Below are positions 32,170-42,876 of a stretch of DNA of 64,000 nt, piece by piece. How positions within the stretch are numbered: position 1 is the first letter of the stretch; every line of letters starts with the position of its first letter. Origin of the DNA: Brachycybe producta. Its lineage: Eukaryota; Arthropoda; Diplopoda; Playtdesmida; Andrognathidae. The position numbers and the translations under genes were made by a program. The stretch is from positions 1,725,109-1,789,108 of the forward strand of contig JAUPFP010000012.1 of the NCBI GenBank assembly GCA_036925085.1, in the 5' to 3' direction. Under the pieces are notes generated by a model. It did not search any database and was not told the DNA's origin. It was given only the letters and a program-made list of their open reading frames with translations.

Positions 32170-34097
32170 TCGAGGTCCTGAACACCACTATGGGGCCATT
32201 GACCCTGGCCTCCGGCGAAGTGATAGCCCATGTACAAAAAGACTACTGCTTCGAAACGGTTGAAGTAAAGACCACTTCAAACGCCGACCCGATCATGACA
32301 AAAGAGTCAGGTGCTAAATTCGATGAAGCAATGCAACTTGGGCCTCGATTACATAATGGCCAAAGGCGCATTCTGATGGATCTTTTGAGATCCTATCGAG
32401 ATGTCTTCGCATTAGAAACGTCAGAACTTGGATGTACCAACCTCACGGAACATCGAATTGACACTGGCAATCATGCACCCGTAGGGGAATCCCTCCGAAG
32501 GAGTGGTCCCGAGCAGCGGGAGATCATCCAGAAGACAGTTGAGGAAATGCTCAAATCCGGAGTAGCCAGCGAGTCCAAGTTTCCTTACGCTTCAGCAGTA
32601 GTCCTGGTGAAGAAGAAGGATGGACAGTGGCATTTCTGCGTTGACTATAGGCGCCTAAACGACATTACCAAACCAGACAATTACCCACTACCCCGAATCG
32701 ATGATGCTTTAGACTCGCTTCGTGGGTCGAGAATCTTCGTGACCCTCGACATGATCTCTGGCTATTGGCAAATTGAGGTCGCCAAAGAGGATAGGGAGAA
32801 GACAGCGTTCATCACACCCGGTGGGCTGTTCGAATTCAATCGGATGCCCTTCGGTCTGCGTAACGCTCCTGCTACTATGCAGCATGCCCTGGATATCCTT
32901 TTGGCTGGCCACAAATGGGAGACCTGCCTCGTCTACCTAGACGACATCATCGTATTCGGCGCAACATTCGAACAATTTATGGAAAGGTTGGACTGCATCC
33001 TAGGACTCCTAAGAGAGGCGGGGTTGAAGCTTCACCCCGAAAAGAGCTTCTTCGGCTACGATGAAGTCCTCTACCTGGGACACATCATCACCAAGGAAGG
33101 AGTGCGTCCAGACCCGAGAAAGGTGGTTGCCATCTCCGACTTAGCGGCGCCTACTAATGTCAAGGAGGTGAAGCGATTTTTGGGCATGGCCGGTTTTTAC
33201 CGGCGATTCATTGTTAACTTCACCCACATCGCTAAACCACTCACGGATATGACTAAAAAGGGGCTGTCCTTTTCATGGACGATTGACAGAGAAGCAGCCT
33301 TCACTTTGTTAAAGACTAAACTTGTCACCGCGCCAATATTGGCCATTTACGACCCAGATGCCGAAATCAAAATGCACACCGACGCCTCTGCCTATGGCAT
33401 CGGAGCTATCCTCTATCAAAAGTCACCATCTAAGGAACTGCAGATCCTGGGTGGTGTCTCTCGGGTGCTCCGAGATGCCGAATTAAACTATTCAACCACG
33501 GATAAAGAGTGCCTCGCAGTGGTGTACGGCATCGTCAAGTTTAGACCTTACCTCTTTAACAAAGCCTTTGTCATCGTCACCGACCATCATGCACTGTGCT
33601 ACTTAAAGACCGCACAGCGACTCCAAGGATGCCTGGGCCGCTGGCAGCTACTGCTCCAGGAATACGACTACACCGTAGTCTACAAGGCCGGCATCACTCA
33701 CGTGGATGCGGACTGCATTTCACGGAGTACGGTGGACGTTCCTGAAGACTGGAACCTGCAGGCTACCCCAGATGACCTCGACGACAGCGTGGTTTACGCA
33801 GTCACATTGCGTTGGGATTGGTCGGTTGAACAAGAAAGAGACCCGAATGTGACACAGATTAAGGCCGAACTTCGCATCAATCCGAGTACCGAGCTTCACC
33901 GTACCTACGTCATTATAGACGAGGTTTTGTGTGCCCTTTTCTACCAGGGCAGCGTCACACCCAAGCTCGTGACGGTGGCACGCAAACATCTGGTACCCGA
34001 AGTTCTGAGACTTTTACACGATAGTCCTGAAGCCGGACATTTCAGCCAGGATAAGACATTGGAAAAGGTGTGCCAATGGTTCTTTTGGCCAACCTGA
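32124..34097 (+). pseudogene. Gypsy pol: reverse transcriptase, RNase H, start of integrase
   Basis: 657 codons open. RT blocks: VLVKKKDGQWHFCVDYRRLN, YPLPRIDDALDSL, LDMISGYWQI, FNRMPFGLRNAPATMQ and active site YLDDIIVF (residue about 271). RNase H: IKMHTDASAYGIGAILYQ (about 418), LNYSTTDKECLAVVYGIVKFRPYL and VTDHHALCYL. The HHCC zinc finger of integrase begins with GHFSQDKTLEKVCQWFFWP and is cut by TGA at 34095-34097. The same frame continues without a shift downstream, so this is a single nonsense mutation. RT motifs are intact, hence the element was active recently. Confidence 0.9.
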
Positions 34098-35131
34098 AAG
34101 CAAGATACCATCGAGTATGTGCGCACGTGTGAGATATGCCAAAAGTGCAAGATGCCACAGTCCAAGTTGCCCGGGTTCCTCCATGAAATGGAAATTAGAG
34201 ACCCAGGTGAATGCTGGGGAATCGACTACATCGGTCCCCTGCCAAAATCACTGGGTGGTGTCAAACACATCATCTTGGCGGTGGATTATGCCACCAGATT
34301 CTGCTTTGCACGAGCTGTGCACAGCCAGTCGGCCAAAACAACTAAGAATTTCCTCCAAGATACGATTGTGTATCTTATCGGGATGCCCAGGAGGATAATC
34401 ACCGACCGAGGGACACCTTTTACAGCTAAAGACACACAAGCGCTGTGTGACGAGCTGGGAATAAAGCACGCCACCACGACAGCGTACTTTCCGCAAGGAG
34501 ACGGTCTTGTGGAAAGGACCAACAAAACTATAATGCAGACCGTCAAGAGACTTCTGACACCTGAAAAAGGACAGCGGGATTGGTATTTCCATCTCCAAGC
34601 CGCCACCTTCGCTTACAACACCGCTACCCATACGTCAACGAAGTTCTCGCCATACCGCTTAATGTTTGGAAGAGAGGCCCGACTACGAATCGACAATCGG
34701 GCACCTCTCCTACCAAAGGTTATGGATTCAAATCCTGCAGCACCTTCTGTGGTTGCCACGGAAGAGGTCGAAATCGCAAGGGCCAACCTGCACGAGGCCT
34801 ATTTGCGACAGAAGAAGTACTATGACGCAAGACGAAAGACTCCACACACGTATAAAATGGGAGACCCAGTACTCGTTCGAGATCAACGCATCGTCCCTGA
34901 TGAGACCAAGAAGCTACGTTACTCGTAAAGAGATGGTTACACAGTAACCAAAATCATCAGCGACACGGTGCTCGAGCTGGAGCACGAAGATATGTTTGGA
35001 AGATTGATTCGAGACACGGTGAACATTGTACATATCAAGCCAAAACAACTGAGGACAGTTGTTCAAGGGTTGGAGGGGGAAGATAAATCCAGCTCCCCAC
35101 AACAAGAGGAACCTATCTCCTCACCACAATA
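34098..35131 (+). pseudogene. Gypsy integrase and pol C-terminus
   Basis: Continues the pol frame after the TGA: VRTCEICQKCKMPQ (CC of the zinc finger), WGIDYIGPLP (first D, about 34222), ITDRGTPFTAKDTQ (second D), QGDGLVERTNKTIM (E), then AFAYNTATHTSTKFSPYRLMFG (normal for gypsy integrases) and MGDPVLVRDQR. A TAA at 34926-34928 interrupts; beyond it DGYTVTKII, VNIVHIKPKQL continues in frame to about 35131, resembling the GPY/F C-terminal module. The D-D-E triad is present. Two nonsense codons make the copy defective. Confidence 0.85.
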
Positions 35132-35465
35132 AACCAAACATCAATAACCCTATCAACAACCCATACAACCTAATTTTTTTCTTTTGGTTGTTTATATCAT
35201 CACATTGGTCACTTGCTGATGCACACCAATGTAAACAAACGACAACGTGTGTGACCACAAACATTCACACATCCCAGCTCACATTTCACCACTCGAATCT
35301 GATGCCAATGGTTGAAACTTTCGTACACTGCGTTTGGGGACCAGGTCGTCTGACAACGATAACAAACAATAGTAGAAGAACGGCATTTAATACTCAGAAT
35401 CCGACACCCCGCGAGCCTCCAATAACAAACAAATTGGGTGGCTTATTGGAGTTCCAGCTAGCTTC

Positions 35466-36474
35466 GTGAAATTATACGAATTTCACGGGACCCTGGAATT
35501 TCACACCTCGATGGGGAAGTCGGAAAACACACAAGTATATAGCCAACACCGGGCTGGTCACCAGCACTTCGGAAATAATTCTGAAAGAATAAGGATGTCA
35601 CAGTGCGACGAAACAACGGGAAGCCAGGATGATGCCATCTCTGGCCCATCTACTAGGATGGACCCGGATGACACGACAACGCAGCAACATGGCATCGAGG
35701 AAGTCGAGGATGACACAGCGCACGCTGTCGACCTAACGACGTCAACCACCTCGTCTCGCCATACCGCCGCAGCCTCAGCAACCCCCGTACTAACCTTGCC
35801 GCAAGTGACACAACCTTTTCGCATACCAACAGTCACTACCAGGAGACTACCGGTATACCGAAGCACGATGTGAAAGACTGCTAAATAATTGCTGGGCACT
35901 CTGGCAACGACAGGTGCGGCCCGCGAACAACTATTACCTCGGTCACTATGACCTGATGGAGGGATTTCCGCGTATCTACATACCGGAGGAAGGACGCTAC
36001 ATTGTAGGAATATCATACTACCTGCAACTCTCTATGGCCATCTTAATTCCATCCACCCGGTATATCGAAATATACCAGTTCGCCGAGCAGCCCATCACTC
36101 CAGCATTGGGCGCCCTTCAGCAGGCTTTCTTCAACAGTCTCCTGGGAGTTCCACTGAGCGGAGCATACAGCATTGCCCGAATGATTGTTTGGAGGACCCG
36201 TGCCACTTACCAGGCTGCCATCCTGTGGGACGCCGTTTACAGTGTCCTCACCGGGCAACCACCGGCCCGACTGATTGCCGCCGACACCACCATCCACCGA
36301 AGTTTCATGGAAAGCCTCCGGGGCTTCGACAACAGATGGATCGTCGCCGCCTGGGAATCCTATCATCCCTGGCTGCGGAGCCACCTCCTCCACTCATTGT
36401 CAGACCCCCTACAAGCACTTCACAGATATGTCTCTGCATGTACATGTGCATGCAATCACCCGACGTGGGTATAA
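35466..36474 (+). pseudogene. Gypsy third ORF (function unknown)
   Basis: Downstream of pol, before the 3' LTR. The N-terminal part (frame from 35466; a good internal start is the MSQCDETTG methionine at 35595) is acidic and serine/threonine-rich (DPDDTTTQQHGIEEVEDD) and ends at 35873. By comparison with the - strand element the frame shifts near 35850 into 35851-36474: RLLNNCWALWQRQV, ANNYYLGHYDLMEGF, RYIVGISYYLQLSMAILIPS, QAFFNSLLGVPLSG, ILWDAVYSVL, FDNRWIVAAW. Total about 330 residues. Moderately hydrophobic patches but no clear signal peptide or membrane anchor. It resembles no Env, chromodomain or protease that I know; it is conserved at the protein level with 15521-16056 (-). Confidence 0.65.
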
Positions 36475-36816
36475 ATTAGAAACCCGTGTGGTCACCACCC
36501 ATTGGGGTGGTGAGCTCGAAAAAATTATAAAAAAAAAAGAAAAAGAATACTGTTATAACTACTTTATGTATAAATAAGTATTTCTTGTAAATTTCAATAG
36601 GGACTCGCCACTCAGCGAGTATTAATTGTGTTTGCCTTTTCATTTTTCAGAATTTGCATTTCCAAAGGGCGCTGACACTTCGGTGCCAGTGCCTTTCCAT
36701 AACTACCTCTGTACACGGTGAGTCCTCAGCCACCCATGTCTCTCCGCTGCATAACTTGAAAACCTTCCACCCTTGGCTGGAGTATGAGGACGTACTCCAA
36801 GCAAAGTTGGAGAGTA
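36475..36816 (+). mobile_element. 3' untranslated part and purine-rich tract of the gypsy
   Basis: Non-coding tail after the third ORF. The last bases before the 3' LTR, GCAAAGTTGGAGAGTA (36801-36816), correspond to AAGAAAAGTTGGGAGGTA before the 3' LTR of the - strand copy and are the likely plus-strand primer. A poly-A-rich stretch is at 36520-36550. Confidence 0.55.
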
Positions 36817-37500
36817 TGCAACACCCTGTAAATCGTGATCCCGCAAAAACCATAGCCTGGGGGGGTAAACAACTCTCAACCGTCTCTCCCTCTTCTCTGA
36901 CTCACCTTTCTGACTCATGCCCATGCGGCGGATCGATACCTAAAGGACCATGGTCACTTGGACCTGGTTACACATCGCAGGTGTACACAGGTCCAAGGTA
37001 TAAAAGGACCGTGTTCCTCTTTGTTCCTCAGTTCTTTCCTTTGCCTGTATTACGAGATAAATTCCGAATCATGGGCATGAGGATTCACCGTTAGTATCAT
37101 TAATATTCATCCTTGTATTCTGTGTTTCTTACAAGTGATGAATAAAAGTGTTGTAATAAGAAACAGCGTTGTCCTTTTGTCTCTATGTAACTAACTTCTC
37201 TTCAGAGGCCGGAGGCTTCATAGGGCAGGAGCTATACGATTCTCAGCAGCTACAACATCTTCTCTTGTCGGTATACCGATGGAGAAGATGTATATCAGCA
37301 TCAACCGGAAGAGAGAAAGATGGCCACCACTCTCCTGCATCGATTTCACCCCCATGCAGACTACAATCTGTCTCCATCCAGCTCTCTCTACAGCTCGGAT
37401 CTTCTCTGTGCAGGTACCATACTGTTCAGAGAAGAAACAAAGTGTGGAAAATGTCATCTAAAGGTTGGTAATAAAAATGGGTTGATGTCAAAAGCTCACA
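36817..37500 (+). repeat. 3' LTR of the 27.5-kb gypsy
   Basis: 684 bp, starts TGCAACACCC (the G-T to G-C change is at base 3), ends AAAGCTCACA. TATA box 36999-37005, AATAAA 37141-37146. Nearly identical to the 5' LTR. It is directly followed by ACAT and the minisatellite. Confidence 0.9.
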
Positions 37501-38165
37501 ACATGTACACGTGCGTGCATGAGTATGCACATGTACACATGTGCACACATGAGTACGCACATGTACACACATTTACACACGTGCACAAATGTGTATGCAC
37601 ATTTACGCACGTGCACGCATATGCACATTTATGCACGTGCACGCATATGCACATTTACGCACGTGCACGCACATGCACATTTACGCACGTGCACACATGC
37701 GTATGCACATTTATGCACATTTGCACATGCGTACACACATTTATGCACTTGTGCGCATGTATACGCACATGTACACACTTGTGCGCATGTGTATGCACAT
37801 GTACACACTTGTGCGCATGCGTATGCACATGTACGCACTTGTGCACATGTGTATGCACATGTACGCACTTGTGCGCATGTGTATGCACATGTACGCACTT
37901 GTGCGCATGCGTATGCACATGTACGCACTTGTGCGCATGCGTACGCACATGTATGCACTTGTGCGCATGCGTACGCACATGTACGCACTTGTGCGCATGC
38001 GTATGCACATGTACGCACTTGTGTGCATGCGTACGCACATGTACACAATTGTGCGCATGTGTATGCACATGTACACACTTGTGCGCATGTGTATGCCCAT
38101 GTACACACATGTGGGCATGTGTACGCCCATAAACATAAACATAAACATAAACATAAACACACATG
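37501..38165. repeat. 30-bp minisatellite, alternating purine-pyrimidine
   Basis: About 20 units of a 30-base motif (GCACATGTACGCACTTGTGC + GCATGCGTAT) with variants; the first 240 bases are less regular. Because 30 is divisible by three, all six frames are open for 140-270 codons, which explains several long but meaningless open frames. It ends in a (CATAAA)5 run at about 38129-38160. Nearly every step alternates purine and pyrimidine, a composition that favours left-handed DNA. Confidence 0.9.
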
Positions 38166-38212
38166 TACGTACTCACGTACATGACATAGTTACATGTGAT
38201 GCGCATGCGTAA

Positions 38213-39428
38213 TTCATTTGTAATAATATGTGTTTCAAATGAAAATACGTCACATGTATTCTAATATACAAAAATAATTACAGAACGTAGAAAGGAACAC
38301 CCCTCCTAAATAATAGAAAAGTCCCTCTTTCGAATGCTACAACTGGAAAGAGGAAGAATCTCGATTTTTTTTAAAAAAAATTACGTTTTTAAAAAATCGA
38401 AATTTTATATATAAAATCTCTCTAAAATTTCAATTTTTTTCCAGTTTCATCGTGAGAAGGTGTACACCATTTTAGGTCTGATGATATTTTATTGTAGGTG
38501 GCCCCGTTTTCGAGTTCGAGTTTTCGTTTTTGGTCATAATTTGTTGTGGGTACAACAAATTATGACCAAAAACTCAAAATTTGTTTCTAAAAAATTCATA
38601 CAAAAATAACCCCTGGGTAAAATTTTCTACTTTTTTGTCAGGAGCATCATATTGACCCAGGTAATCAAATAAAAAATATTGCATGTCTTTATCTCATTCC
38701 GTTCTTGAGTTGTTCGAGGAACAAAATCGGGTTCCGGACACACACACACACAGACACACAGACATACAGAAATCCTTTTTTGCCCCTTTTCTTGTCTGAT
38801 CCTAAAAGCAATTTTCCAATTTGGATTTGTCTGGGCTTATGCAATGCTTCCAGAACCTACAATACAATTTCTTCTTCAGTGCAGATGGAACCTAAAACAG
38901 ACTATATGAGCCAAACTGGACCACTTTTCCAGAAGTGAGCAAACATGTCTCATGAACTCATTCACATCAGTTGTAAAACAATCTGCATTTGTCACAAATG
39001 CAAATGTAGACATACTGAGCGAAAATTCACAGCAGTGTGTCCTTGTGGTTGCCAGTGCATTGACATAATGTACTTGCTTTAACTGAGTGACAACAAAGAA
39101 TTTCTTAAACACCATTGTATTAATTCCTTCTTTTTTTCTGGACATCCTGCACCATGCAGGGACCAGTCAAACAATGATGGTGATGATGAATACAAATAAA
39201 AAATGAGGCATAAGTCTCATTTGGCAAAATGTGTTTCATGACTGGCTGCCCTACTGAACATTAACTCCACAAGGATTGAGAAATTATGATAGAAACAACA
39301 ACCATACCTAGACTGAGATTCGAAAATAGAACCTCCAGCACCACAAGCAGAGGCTACTGGGGCTGGAACAGATAAAAAAAATGTTTATAATGAATGAGGC
39401 ACGTTGCATGTGATGCTGAAGTTAACTA
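38213..39428. other. Intronic stretch with a perfect hairpin
   Basis: AT-rich. It contains a perfect 22-bp stem with 4-base loop at 38526-38573, an imperfect poly-T/poly-A inverted region at 38363-38400, a short CA/CAGA microsatellite at 38739-38768 and a phrase GGTGGCCCCGTTTTCGAG (38499) that recurs as GGTGGCCCCGTTCCCGAA at about 50558. No coding signal. Confidence 0.5.
38526..38573. repeat. Perfect 22-bp hairpin
   Basis: GTTTTTGGTCATAATTTGTT followed by GT (38526-38547) is exactly complementary to 38552-38573, with the loop GGGT. It could be a foldback remnant or a transcript structure. Function unknown. Confidence 0.7.
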
Positions 39429-39856
39429 TGTGACGACCCAGTTTTGCTCCTTCTTTAATTAGAAGGAGCAATTCTAAATCCTGTTGTCGTCTGCTAGGCT
39501 GCTATAGTAGGCAGCCCAGCAGATGACATAAATACCAGATAGGGAGACTGTCAATCCCCAGGTGGAGCAGCCTGGGGGTACTTAATGGCAAGGCGCCATT
39601 AAGGAGGGACAGTGTGTGGTTAACCCTGATACTTAGTGCATGTGTTTGTTGGTGCTCTATTTTGTGGGTGGCCAAGATGGCTACCATCATCATTGCATCT
39701 GGATCATCTTTTTGTTTTTCTGTTTGTGTGCTTTGGCCACATTCTCTCCTGGCTGGATTAGCCAGGAGATTTGTTATTTAATAGAGTAAGTCTTTATTGA
39801 TTTGTTTATCTTTGAATAAATTATCTTCTTTGAAACGGTGAAACTGGCGTTTCACA
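39429..39856 (+). mobile_element. Candidate LTR of a second gypsy-like family
   Basis: Starts TGTGACGACCCAG, ends GGCGTTTCACA, with a TATA-like CATAAATACC at about 39527 and AATAAA at 39815-39820. Coding remnants follow within 130 bases. No second copy of this LTR is visible in the window, so the call rests on layout alone. Confidence 0.4.
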
Positions 39857-40327
39857 CCGCGAGCCGACACGAATTACCGGCCGAAAAAGGTCGGAGAAGG
39901 ACGGTAGTGTTGACCCCAAACCGGCAACCCAACCTCCATCGGTAAAACCCCAAAATAAAACACACGGACACAAGTATTATTTACACTTACGGTGATGAAT
40001 GCAGTGATTATTATTTACACAACTTGGCTGGATAATTCATCCAGCCAAGCCCCCATAAATAAAACGAAAGCCAACAAAAGATTAAAACACCTGGACAATG
40101 GAGAACTCTCCATCCACAGGTGTGGTCCAGTTGCTTGTCCAGAACACACTGCCCAGATCCTATGGCTGACCAGGCCACAGGAAACCTCTAGGCAACTCCA
40201 CCTGGAGAGGACAGAGGTCACTTCTGACCTCTCACCCATTGACTTAAAGGTGAGAGGTCTGCTGGCAAAAAAATGGCGTCTATCCCAACAGCCTACTGTA
40301 GCTGTCAGGCAGACCACCATAGGGAAT

Positions 40328-40384
40328 TCATCTGCTCCATCAAACATTTTTGAATGGAGCAGACCAGGTTGCCACACTCTGACA
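40328..40384. repeat. GGCAACCTGG hairpin repeat, copy 2 (inverted)
   Basis: GAATTCA, a 10-bp stem TCTGCTCCAT / ATGGAGCAGA around a 13-base loop, then CCAGGTTGCCACAC. Compared with the copies at 12.78 and 42.83 kb the stem changed on both sides (CAA/TTG to CCAT/ATGG), so base pairing is preserved. Confidence 0.5.
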
Positions 40385-41669
40385 CCTCATCGAACTCCAG
40401 TGGGACCAGTGATGCTGAGCCCCAGGCTGATAGGACGGTGGAGGATGATAATGTTCCTCTGGGACGTCCAGTCGGCCTAGCTTGGCTAAGGAGTCTACCG
40501 ACTCTGCGGCAGAGGAAGCAACACAGCCCCGGTATAACCTCCTACCGAGGAAACTGAAGGCTTTTAAGGTAGTGCAAGCTTCCTCTGAGGCACCTGTGGA
40601 CACCAAGGATCTACAGAAACTTTATGCTTAACTGCCCTGGTGGGAGAGAGCGGGCCGAACCCTGGAATTTGATGACAGCCTGGTGCAGAAAAATAAAAAC
40701 TGGGTGCCCAGAGACTCCTGGACGGGACACCACCTATCTGTTACGGACAGATGGCGGTCACCTGGGGAGAACTGGGTGGAGAAATCCGTAATGTCCAGCT
40801 GCAGACTTGGTGTTAAGTCTGCAGATGAAGTTTCTGACCATAATCTCTCTCCTGCATCTTTTTCCTGTATCTTTTCGGTGGCTAATGGTGTTTTAGCCAC
40901 CATACCACTGCTGGTGGCCGTTCCTCCGGTGAGATTAGTGGCTAAGCACCATCCTGTTTTAAAAAGAAAACAAGGACGGTAGTTTGCCGCTAGTTGGTAC
41001 CTAAAACAGCTGTTTCACCGGAGAAAATGGAAAGACACAGGATCACTGGTTGCCAGTAGGTAACTGGTAGCTCCGGCAAGCCGAAGCCGGCTAGAATTGG
41101 CTAGCCTGGCTGAGGAAAGCCCGGAGGCTGGGTTTCCTGGTGGTGGATGGGAAACAATCCTATGTCGGGGAGTTCCCTACCCAGCAGTGCCCAAAGAACA
41201 AACTTCCCTTAAAGGCCACGAAGAACGGCAATAAAAAGTGCCAAAAAAGTCTGGTGGTGTAAGAATTGCTGCAAGAGTTAAGGTTCTTATGGAGAGAGGC
41301 TTGGCTGAAGGCCTGAGAAGCCTCCTTGAAGAAAGTCATGCTGGCTGTGGGTCTTACTGCTGAACCTCTTGCCCATCCTGAAGGGTGTCTGGGTGCTGGC
41401 AGTCTGGTAATGTCATAAGGAACCAGCGAGCAGAGAAGAAGGCTGCCCAGCCTCCAGTATCTGCTCCCAGGAAAGTGGGTACTTCTGTGAGTGGTGGTGG
41501 TGGAAAGAGACAGAAATATCCCCACCCTCACACCCCACCAGTAGCCAACAACTCACAAGGAAAGAAGGTCAAGTCCTCTGGTCGAGAGAAGGCCTTCCTA
41601 CCTCGCAAGGCACCAATGAGCCAGAATACAAAAATCCTCAGGCAGCAATTTGCCATGTGATGGGCTCAA

Positions 41670-41850
41670 AAAATTGATGAGAGTTCGAGCTACAGGCCAC
41701 CCAGTTCCCTCCCTTGTGGGGAACTCCGGCCAGGCATCCACTCGTTACAGGGGAACCTCCTGTCGTTCGTGGCATCGCTGCAGTTGTGAGTGCAGCTACA
41801 GCTGCTGGCCAGCAGAGAATTGCCCAGAGGGAGGATGAAATCTACCAAGA
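41670..41850 (+). repeat. FELQ block, copy 3 of 3
   Basis: A frame can be followed reading SYRPPSSLP / FPPLWGTP, LVTGEPPVVRG, VSAATAAGQQRIAQRED. Best preserved of the three copies. Confidence 0.5.
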
Positions 41851-42814
41851 CACTAGCCCATGGTGCAGTAGATAAAACTGCTGGTGGCAAGTGAGCCTAC
41901 TCTGGCACCAAAGTGGAAGCCTCTCCTTCGGAAAGTCGAGGAAGGCTTGTGGCTCCACAACCAACCTCAGGTGAAAGTTCGGCTATGGCTGTTCCTCTGA
42001 TACAGTTTGGCTGCAACCAAAAAAGGGCAAAGGGGGTTAACCACCTGCCTATGCCTTACCGGCCCGATAACTTTTTGAGTTTGGTGGGTTCCGGTTAAAA
42101 GCAAGGTAAACCTTCGTCTCATAGGGAAAAAAAAGAAAAAGGACAAAAAGTCCAGGCATGAGAGGAAGGGGAGTCCGACCACCCTCCAAAAGTAAGTGCC
42201 AAGAAGCTCAAAGTGGATGTGTTGTGGCGAAACAAGAGTCCCAGCTTGCTAAGAAGAGCATGCCGGTCGGGAATACGCCGATATATACCCACCCAATACA
42301 GGTGGCACTGCTGGATGGTAGGACGATGCACGATGTTGTAAGCATCGAACCATCCTCCCTAAAGGTAGAAAAAGTGGATGCAGTATCGAACCTGCAGGTG
42401 CGATCGGTGTTTATTCTCTATTCCCCTATCTTTGATGGGAAGAGTTAGTGTTCCCCTAAGTTGTAATCGTGTGACCCCTGGTGAGGGTACACCCTTTTCT
42501 CCAAGTCACAGTGATAGGGTTATTGCAGCCCCATTGCAGCCCCCAACACTTGCTGGGATGCGACTTGGGAGGTATGGATGGACAGTACATTGCTGAGCCA
42601 CTACCAGGCTACTTCTTGACATGTCAGATGCTTCATATGCATCCGCAACTCCAGGATATTCCTTTCGAGGAATTTTGTCAACTGGAGGAAATCGGTCTCA
42701 GGGGGACGGTCTTCAATTCTGGTTTTGAGTGGAATAACTGAGTGGTCAAGTTCATTGGAGCAATCCTGGCTAGCTCGACCTACCTGTTCTCGGGGTGGAG
42801 CAGAGAAGTTGAGA

Positions 42815-42876
42815 TGCATGTGGCAACCTGGTCTGCTCAAACACAATTTTTGATTGAGCAGACGAACTCCCAGTGG
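42815..42876. repeat. GGCAACCTGG hairpin repeat, copy 3
   Basis: ATGTGGCAACCTGG, stem TCTGCTCAA / TTGAGCAGA with a 13-base loop, then CGAACTCC. Same orientation as the 12.78-kb copy. Confidence 0.5.

Larger units (their letters stand above)
27486..37500 (+). mobile_element. Complete Ty3/gypsy element with LTRs, 10,015 bp
   Basis: Two 684-bp LTRs (27486-28169 and 36817-37500) enclose primer site, 2.1-kb leader, gag-like frames, protease, RT/RNase H, integrase, a third ORF and a purine-rich tract. A 4-bp duplication ACAT flanks it. By eye the LTRs differ at about 15 substitutions and two single-base indels, roughly 2%, so the insertion is fairly recent. Stops at 31486, 31598, 34095 and 34926 and at least two frameshifts make this copy defective for protein production. 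Gag capsid and zinc knuckle are not found. Confidence 0.9.
39992..42740 (+). pseudogene. Coding remnants of a gypsy-like element (no RT)
   Basis: A chain of + strand frames: 39992-40480, 40683-40982 (VQKNKNWVPRDSWTGHHLSV), 41385-41660 (basic, serine/lysine-rich), the FELQ/FPPLWG block (41670-41850), and 42258-42740 (IQVALLDGRTMHDVVSI, then GMDGQYIAEPLPGYF). The FELQ block links it to the remnants at 1.9 and 12.05 kb, and the hairpin repeat flanks it on both sides. No RT or integrase is detectable. I cannot assign individual functions. Confidence 0.4.

Noticed and set aside
35466-36474. Third ORF as a retroviral envelope gene
   Set aside because: Position fits an env, but I see no signal peptide, cleavage site, cysteine pattern or C-terminal anchor; left as unknown.
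37320-38212. Several long open frames (up to 270 residues) rich in Cys/His/Tyr on both strands
   Set aside because: They are translations of the 30-bp minisatellite, whose period is divisible by three; all frames are open and none has unique sequence.
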